DNA of 64,000 nt from Oasisia sp. SBJ-2009 (lineage: Eukaryota; Annelida; Polychaeta; Sabellida; Siboglinidae): assembly GCA_964017155.1 (NCBI GenBank), contig OZ024857.1, positions 8,048,190 through 8,112,189 on the forward strand. The letters run 5' to 3'. The translations under genes were made by a program, and so were the position numbers. Positions 53,101 through 64,000 of this stretch are shown here, one piece after another. The notes beneath the pieces are model-generated. The model made no database searches. It was given only the letters and a program-made list of their open reading frames with translations, and was not told the origin of the DNA. The first letter of the stretch is position 1. Every line of letters begins with the position of its first letter.

Positions 53101-56100
53101 TATGGAACTGTGAAGATAATAATCTTATCTAAAAAATATCCACTAATAAACTTACCTAAAAAAATCACCTGATATATCCATGATTTGTTTTTACTTTACT
53201 GATTTGAACATCACAAATGTATCATATTAGTGGCTATTTGGTAATCAAACAGCTCAGTTACAGCTGGTCCTGTATACATTACTAGATTACACATTTGCGT
53301 TTTAACATGTTATTAAGGTAATAGCTCATAAACTAAAAATAAATATCAAAAGCAGTTATGCACCCAGATGTAACAAGTATAGGTTATACGCATGACAACC
53401 CATGACTGGTAGCTGCTATGTCTGTGTGCCTATCTTAACATGCAGCTCAACAAACACAAAAGGATACAATATGTATGTGACAAGGTAACCTCCCACCACT
53501 TCGTAGATGTACCTATCGGTGTATCGGGACAACACCTCTCCCAGATTCTTTGCATCTTCGATGTCTCTTGGGAGTTTGATGTACTGAATTTCATCACTGC
53601 ACCACAAGTTGCAAGCAAACACAAGGGCATCATATAATGTGGTACCATCAAGACTGCCCTATTTAAGGATCTCTAGAAAGTCAGAGGATATCAGCGCATT
53701 TATATTAAATAACTTGAAATAATGACTATTGTTTTCTTAAATTAATTGCCAACTGGTAGATTGAAATGACAGAGAAAGAAGGGAATGGACTAAGTTATGT
53801 TCAATCAGAATAAGTCCAGTTATACTTAGGTATACACATACATTCGTACAATGACTATATTCCAATATTACCACAGTTGTATATAACTATTATATAAGAT
53901 TATACTACAGCATTAGCATTGTGGTGTATAATTATTATATAAACACTAGCCAAGTAAGTAATCCTGCAATACTTGGCGAAAACTGGCAGCTGAAAGTTAA
54001 CCTGAAAGTAAAAAAAAATTGTGATCCTGGAGTCCCATCCCCACCACCCTGAGTACGACTTCTGGAAATATGGCAGCCTCTAGTCTAATGTAAAAATGTT
54101 TGAAAATTGTTTTATGGTCATGTCATGACACAACAACATTTTTACATGTGAGATCCATCCATAGCCTCGTGAAACGTCCAATCCCAAGACGGATTTTGAA
54201 AGTGAAAAAGTCTAAATATATGACCTATCTGCAGGGTGCACAGTACTTCTAGCCAGCTGGTAGTACATCATTATAGACATCGAGTCCTGCTCTTACTGGT
54301 CCAAGCTCTAAACTACTCGTCATGGATGATTGGACCGGCCTTATTTTGCACCCTGTATCTGCATCTCACAAAATTTCAGCCAGATACCCGCAAAACCGTT
54401 GGAGAAACACACTGTTTTATAATACGTGTATAGTGATAGCTGCTTATAATCACAACCATACAGTACAATAACCTATACTGATGTATGCCAGTAATATAGG
54501 TGCACTTACGGTTCCATTTCAGGGAAACTGAGATAGACGATTCCTAAGCAGACTGAGGCAAAGCCAAATATACAGGCGAGAATGAAGAAGGACTGTCCAC
54601 TACTCCTTGATGAGTTGATAGCTGCCTCATGACGATTTCGTAGCTGTGTGTAATCTGTGTAAACAACAACAAAATTGTCAGGACATCATGACCACAGTGC
54701 TTCATTCAACAATTTATTAGTGTATAACACTACATGTACAATGGACAGATGAATTAGGTCTAATTTTCCAGGCAAAACAATCAGAATATATCACTGGTGA
54801 CATATTCCAGGCAAGTCCTGGATATGTATGTTAGCATTTAAACAGTGGAGTTTTTTCCAGCATTCTCTCTCATGTTATCTATGGTAGCAAGCAATTTAGT
54901 CAAATAAAAAACAAAAAATAAACAGACTTGTCCAACAGTGTCACGTGTGGTAGCCCACCTGACACATGTAATTATGTTTTAGTACTGCCACAAATATGAT
55001 AATATTACTAAAAATATTATATTTATAAAAAATATGATAATATTACTAAAATATTATATTTATAAAAATATGGTAACATTACTAAAATATGATAATATTA
55101 CACAGACAACCTTGAACAGTTTATTTTGTTAATCTACTACTACAACAAAAGTAACACATAAGCATGCAGTGTGAATGTGTTAATATATCAACAAGTTGTT
55201 TTACCGGTCACAGGCCTGGGTTCAAGAATTGACACAATCAGAAGTGACAATACTGTAGGGCATCTCTGATACCAAAAATGTGTTGTTGGTAAAATTATTA
55301 CATTAAAGGGGGGATATCCGTTCTTCTACCTGGAATTTGACTGTCTTGAACATGGAAAAATGGAATGTTGCTGAACATCAAAAGGTATTGCGGTTAATTC
55401 GGCCAACCTCAGCAGGTATTGCTGAAACCGGATATTTTGTTTTGACAACTGAATGTCTTTCGCTTCTAAATATTGTTATGAGATTAAGTAACAAGACACA
55501 ATTTGGCAGGCATTTAGCATTTAGTAAAATTTATGATAGTCTTAAGAACATCATATTAAATTTAAAAAAAATCCTAGGAGCATAATCTGTTTTTAAAGTT
55601 GGTGCACTTCTTTATCTAAGGAATTAAGAACAGTGACAATGACATGCATCCATGTAGTGAGTGACCCCTCCAACAGGTTTGGTTGAGCCCCATTGGCTCA
55701 TTGAGATGCTCTCAGAAATAAAGATCGTGACTGCATAAAACCATCTTATGACTCAGTGATTTCACACATATACTAGATGCACACAACTAAGTTAATAGAT
55801 AACTAACAAGAAAACTACACAAGGAATGGAGAACTGGAGAGGTGTTAGGGTCACAAATATACCATGCAAAAGAGACAACAATCACATGCTGGCAAAATTG
55901 TGAATTCAAATAATCAGGGAGCTGCATCACAAAACATTACTCTCACATTTGTTTACGTTATTGTGGTCACTGCACGATGACCTCTATAAAAGAAGAATAT
56001 CCAGAAGTACCTCTTGTTGTACACATAAGCTGTGTGCCTTCAGAAAATTAAGTTTTATACACTCAAGTTCAAGACTGGTCCCTACAGTGTATGTGATGAG

Positions 56101-57247
56101 TTGATATAAAAAACAAATACATAATACTTTTCCATGAAAAAATGCTATTTCTGTAATTTAGATTTATAAATTTGTTGAAGCAAATTCACATCATACAGAG
56201 ATATAACACATTATTCCTAAAACATATGAATTTATTGTTTATTATAATATGGGGAAAATGTATGGTGTATTTCTCATCACCTTTCAATGTGAAACTATCT
56301 GATTATTATCTGATAGACTTTTATCCGATTGATAACAGTTCTCTACTCTAGACAGGACTCTGGAAACAAAGTACACTGTCACTATTTTCAATATGTTGGC
56401 TATTCACTCTCAACTGACAATGTACTGGTCAGGCCACTAATCATGCGCCATGATCCTAATGTGTTAAGTCATTTTAACACAAACCTGAATAAAATTTTCC
56501 ATAATAATTATTATAGGTCTAATTGCTAATCTTGATTCTGTAAAATATGTGTAAACAAATTTGGTAGAAATTGTTTGAGTGCGGTATATACAAAACAAGA
56601 TCAGTAATATCCGAATGTTGTAAGGTACCTGCATCAAAAACGTCCTATAAACATTAGATATGGCCAGAGGCAGAGTTTGTAATGTTTGAATCACTCCATG
56701 ATCATGTTGTGAATTAAAATAGGCTGAGAGTGTTAGAACACGATATTTTAATGTCACGAGTTTTGACTTGGTTAAAACTGTGTAATCTGTCAGTGTCATC
56801 TGTCACTGTGTGTACTGTACTCTAGCCGTGGGGTCGTGAGTCTACTAACTTACTGTCCGAGTCAGAGGATTCAAACCAGGCGTACACAATCATTATAACG
56901 AACGAAAAACGTTTGAAAATTGCCTCACTACAGAAACAGCTCCCTGAAGAAAACAAAGTGAATGTATTGTATAATGCCTAACGCCGCCATAGACGGGTCA
57001 ACGTTGCAATCGGTGTCACACGGAATCAGAACCCGGGCCGGAGCCTACCCATACCGTTTGATGTCACCACGGTGTGACCATTTTTCGGCTGATCCATTTT
57101 ATATGGAAGGCTACCGTTACGGAACTTATATTGCTGTGGAAGCGGAGGTCTGGAAGTTGCACCTAAGGGACTCCTGCAGATGCTACCTGGGCAGCCTTTG
57201 TCGGATCTGTCAGTCACCGAATTGTTTACTTGGTCCGTCGACGACAT
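50114..57247 (-). CDS. TMEM41B: TMEM41B-type ER membrane lipid scramblase (VTT/DedA domain), complete
   Basis: Seven minus-strand coding exons give 324 residues: 57247-57055, 54654-54510, 53596-53468, 52563-52470, 51625-51521, 50965-50827, 50283-50114 (TGA). All phases match. The first ATG (57247) opens a polar, Ser/Pro-rich N-terminus of about 85 residues, longer than in the 291-residue human protein. Then come TM1 (residues 86-105), KLPRDIEDAKNLGEVLSRY, and the VTT core (about 157-270) with FAIPGSIFLSILAGY, ICYMLSDLVGR, VERHREHMINYIIFLR, TPFLPNWFINVVSP and GVAPPSFLAIQAGTTL; a last TM segment precedes a basic tail. These match TMEM41B closely. Family knowledge: an ER scramblase needed for autophagosome and lipoprotein formation. 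Donors of exon 1 (G-GTATGG) and exon 3 (TT-GTATCC) are non-consensus. A LINE tail touches the exon 4 donor. TMEM41A is less likely. Confidence 0.95.
51900..52465 (+). mobile_element. L2-type LINE 3' end in TMEM41B intron 4, antisense to the gene
   Basis: The + strand reads TPALWNSLPENIRQSDSRF then KILLKTHLFKLAY (51975-52066), the typical polyprotein end. An AT-rich 3' UTR leads to GATATGGCGCTTTATAAATG and a (TAA)n tail ending about 52462. The tail abuts the exon 4 donor of TMEM41B (52464-52469, minus strand). Confidence 0.75.
54655..57054 (-). other. TMEM41B intron 1, no recognised element
   Basis: Apart from a short tandem repeat of TATGATAATATTACTAAAA-type units (54995-55105), the 2.4 kb shows no gene or transposon that I can support. 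A frame at 55337-55585 is open but has no motif. Confidence 0.5.
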
Positions 57248-58511
57248 GTTGGATGAAAACGGAAGTGGCGCCACCGGCTTGCCTCTGACGTAGGAATATC
57301 TTACCTCAAGTTCTTGCCTCAAGAACGGTCAAAGGTTATTCATGATTGAGCATTGATACCATCTCAAAGATTATTTTCTGTAGTTGTATTTCAATTTCTT
57401 TAATGATTTTGATGTAAAATGTATTATCGTTTGCGTCCTTTTCGCATTGCTTGTTTTTCTTTGTAATCTATATCTAATTTTTTTTTAATACTTTTTTAAT
57501 ATACTTACCATAGAGCATACCATGCAAACAATAACGCACATCTTGATAAAAAAGATTGTTGTCATGTAGTTGCAACACATTGCATAATATTTTACTGTTT
57601 AATTCATATATACGTTTTATTGATTTTGATAGATAATTGGAATAATAAGTTAAAGTCATAATGTTGACGTGTTTTTCTTGTAAATAACAAAAATAACGCA
57701 TGATGACTGCATTGCCAGAGGCAGCTGGATAAATTCATAGAACTCACTATTCGGCACAATACATTGGCAAAACGTTAGTAAATCTATGTTATTACATTCA
57801 GCATTACTATTGCCTTCCAGAATGTGATGTCTTCTAGGGTCGTTATGTTGTCAAATTCGGCAATCAAAATGGCAGACTCCACCTGGACAACATGTAAACA
57901 AATGCTGTGAAATGTTGCTTAAAGTAGCCGTAGTTAACATTAACACTAAACATATATTTATTTGACTAACATAGAGCTTTTTATGGTCAGCTGTTTGACT
58001 AGAAATAAATGTTTATTGTCGAATATACTTGCCATGGAGTTGTCTAGCAGAGCGAAATATCATTATCAGTATATATAATCTAGCTATCTCGATCATCTGT
58101 CATCTGATATTGTATAATTCTATATTATCTGTTGTAGGCTAGGCCTAGAACCTGCCAGCGCTTGTTTTGACTGGGAGTTTGAGTCGTTTTTCTGTGTCCA
58201 ACATTGTATATGTAATCTTACATACTTTGATCATATCGGGATCATCCCCCGGGATGTACACAATAACACATGTCATGCCCATGGTCATGGATGGTTAGGG
58301 ACCTACACAAAAATCGCAATAAATTTACCAAGTTTACTATGGTTCATGTCGATTGTATGTATAATAGGTAACAAGATGCCGTTTACAGAATTTAAATATC
58401 TTTAAGTAGTAAAAAGTAATGGCACATTTAAAATTCCAAAAATGGTACCAAATCTGTGACCTCGGCTCTGGCGTGCACAGTGCGCTGTGTAGCACACTGG
58501 GGCTAAATCAC
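57248..58511. other. TMEM41B 5' flank
   Basis: Holds the TMEM41B promoter/5' UTR; no TATA box or upstream exon could be chosen. No transposon was recognised. Confidence 0.45.
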
Positions 58512-58825
58512 TCACTGGATGCTCTTTCGCAGAATCGTCTGATTCAGCCGTTTACGTTGAAACATCTCAAGACGTGCAATTTTCGTTTGGGCCGTTTTGA
58601 GTTCCTCTGTCATAGTATTTATTTGTTGAGTGACGGCGTGTATTTCACAACGGTTAAACATCTCTACTGTCTCACAGGTGGAGCATGCCGTATGCGTTTT
58701 GTGCCTTTTTGCAGGCAATCCGTATGGTATATCTAGCCATTTATTATACTTATCTGTATTCTTCACAGCCGTACAACGTTTCTTTGCAAGGACTCTAAGA
58801 CAGATGGCGGATGGATGTCGCTCAC
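58512..58825 (-). CDS. Hypothetical terminal exon with coiled coil, unrecognised
   Basis: On the minus strand, an acceptor-like site (TTATTGTACAG, ending at 58826) opens a frame of about 104 codons ending in a stop at 58512. The peptide has a basic start (CLRVLAKKRC), a small Cys cluster (TACSTCETV) and a charged heptad-like C-terminal stretch (NTMTEELKTAQTKIARLEMF) typical of a coiled coil. No upstream exon could be found in the 750 bases before the TTLL1 start, so it may be a gene remnant or a transposase-derived fragment. I do not recognise it. Confidence 0.3.
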
Positions 58826-59574
58826 CTGTACAATAAAATATGTTCTAATTACATATTTAATTGCAAGAAGTCTGGTGCAATATATATATATATATTATAT
58901 CTGTTATAAAACATGTCAAATTATGCGATACAACTATACATGATAGGTATAGGTAATGTAATACACATATTATATAGGAATTCCAACCCAAAGTAGGTGC
59001 ATTGCACCTATATCATTGGAGCATTGTGACTATGCGGTTGGAGCTTTGCAGCAAGGTTTTGAACATTTAGGGAGTTGGTTCAGGCCCTGGGGAATTCTGA
59101 CTATCTGCAATCTGTCATATCTCACAAATTGAGCACTTTTGGATATCATGTTAGATACGCCATTGATCAGGTCTTATATGTTGTTCTCTAAAAACAAAAA
59201 AGTATGCTTGTTTGGCTTGCTTAATATGTTATGCTACTATTAAGCTATGTTTTTAAGATTTATGTAAATAAATGTTTGAGGGTGCACTGTTTTTGAGACA
59301 CATTTAATATTAAATACACAAGGTGATACCACTGGCAAATTACAGTCAATGGTGGGGACAGAAACACACTTTGTAGTTTTTTCTTTGACAAAGATACAAT
59401 ATTAATCACTCAAAAGTTAACAAATGACTCGTGCAGTTGATTTTAATAGTAATGTGCTGCGTCTTACTTAATTTAGAATGACCCTGTAAGTATTCACATT
59501 TATTGACATGCAATGACATTATGATGTTTCATTGTTTATGATATACTTAATATAATTTGTCTTTTGTTTAACAG
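58826..59574. other. TTLL1 5' flank or first intron
   Basis: The acceptor TTTGTTTAACAG ending at 59574 shows that the TTLL1 ATG exon is not the first exon. The upstream exon was not found. A short (TA)n lies near 58881-58897. Confidence 0.45.
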
Positions 59575-59595
59575 AGTTTCTCGCCCGGAAACTGA

Positions 59596-63922
<4,327 letters not shown>

Positions 63923-64000
63923 TGAGCAAACTGTGTTACTATGGTTACCATTAATATCAATTACATATTGCATTACACCAATAACCATCCATGTATTTTG

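Noticed and set aside
56962..57288. 108-codon + strand frame
   Set aside because: It is the antisense of TMEM41B exon 1, whose reading joins in phase to exon 2.

Overview
The window is nuclear DNA of an invertebrate animal. It is AT-rich, its genes are split by short GT-AG introns, and it is loaded with SINE and LINE fragments, MITE-like elements, microsatellites and very large minisatellites. Protein content (villin with headpiece, a DRAM-type protein, ETFRF1, TMEM41B, TTLL1) is generic for metazoans. Minisatellites that contain exon-intron boundaries have, as I recall, been described in amphioxus, so a cephalochordate is my leading guess; this could not be checked here and other marine invertebrates remain possible.

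Layout. Villin/gelsolin-family gene, + strand, 991-24696: 21 coding exons in the window, with the N-terminal exon(s) lying before it. Transposon-rich intergenic DNA, 24.7-29.4 kb. DRAM-like autophagy-modulator gene, + strand, 29456-34220, 7 coding exons, complete. A decayed THAP/P-element-like transposon, about 35.5-39.9 kb, broken by a minus-strand LINE. ETFRF1 (LYRM5), - strand, 40922-41668, 2 coding exons. A three-exon gene for a small secreted, cationic six-cysteine protein, + strand, 44401-47199. TMEM41B, - strand, 50114-57247, 7 coding exons, complete. TTLL1, + strand, from 59605 and running off the right edge.

Most striking signal. At least five splice junctions in three unrelated genes are embedded in tandem duplications of themselves. 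Villin exon 5 and exon 9 acceptors are the last units of 38-bp and 53-bp arrays. The TTLL1 exon 5 donor is the first unit of a 15-bp array of about 30 copies. The DRAM exon 5 acceptor has three upstream decoy copies, and the DRAM exon 4 donor has one diverged downstream copy. Nearly every decoy site would bring in a prompt in-frame stop codon. The arrays therefore look like recurrent expansion seeded at splice sites, with a testable effect on splicing.

The genes do not form one pathway. Villin and TTLL1 act on the cytoskeleton; DRAM and TMEM41B are membrane proteins linked to autophagy; ETFRF1 is mitochondrial; the Cys-rich protein has the look of a secreted host-defence peptide, by inference only. 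Transposon content includes two clear non-LTR reverse-transcriptase copies (15.3-16.6 kb and 36.7-38.9 kb), several 3'-end fragments, a tRNA-derived SINE family, a TA-flanked MITE and long hairpins.
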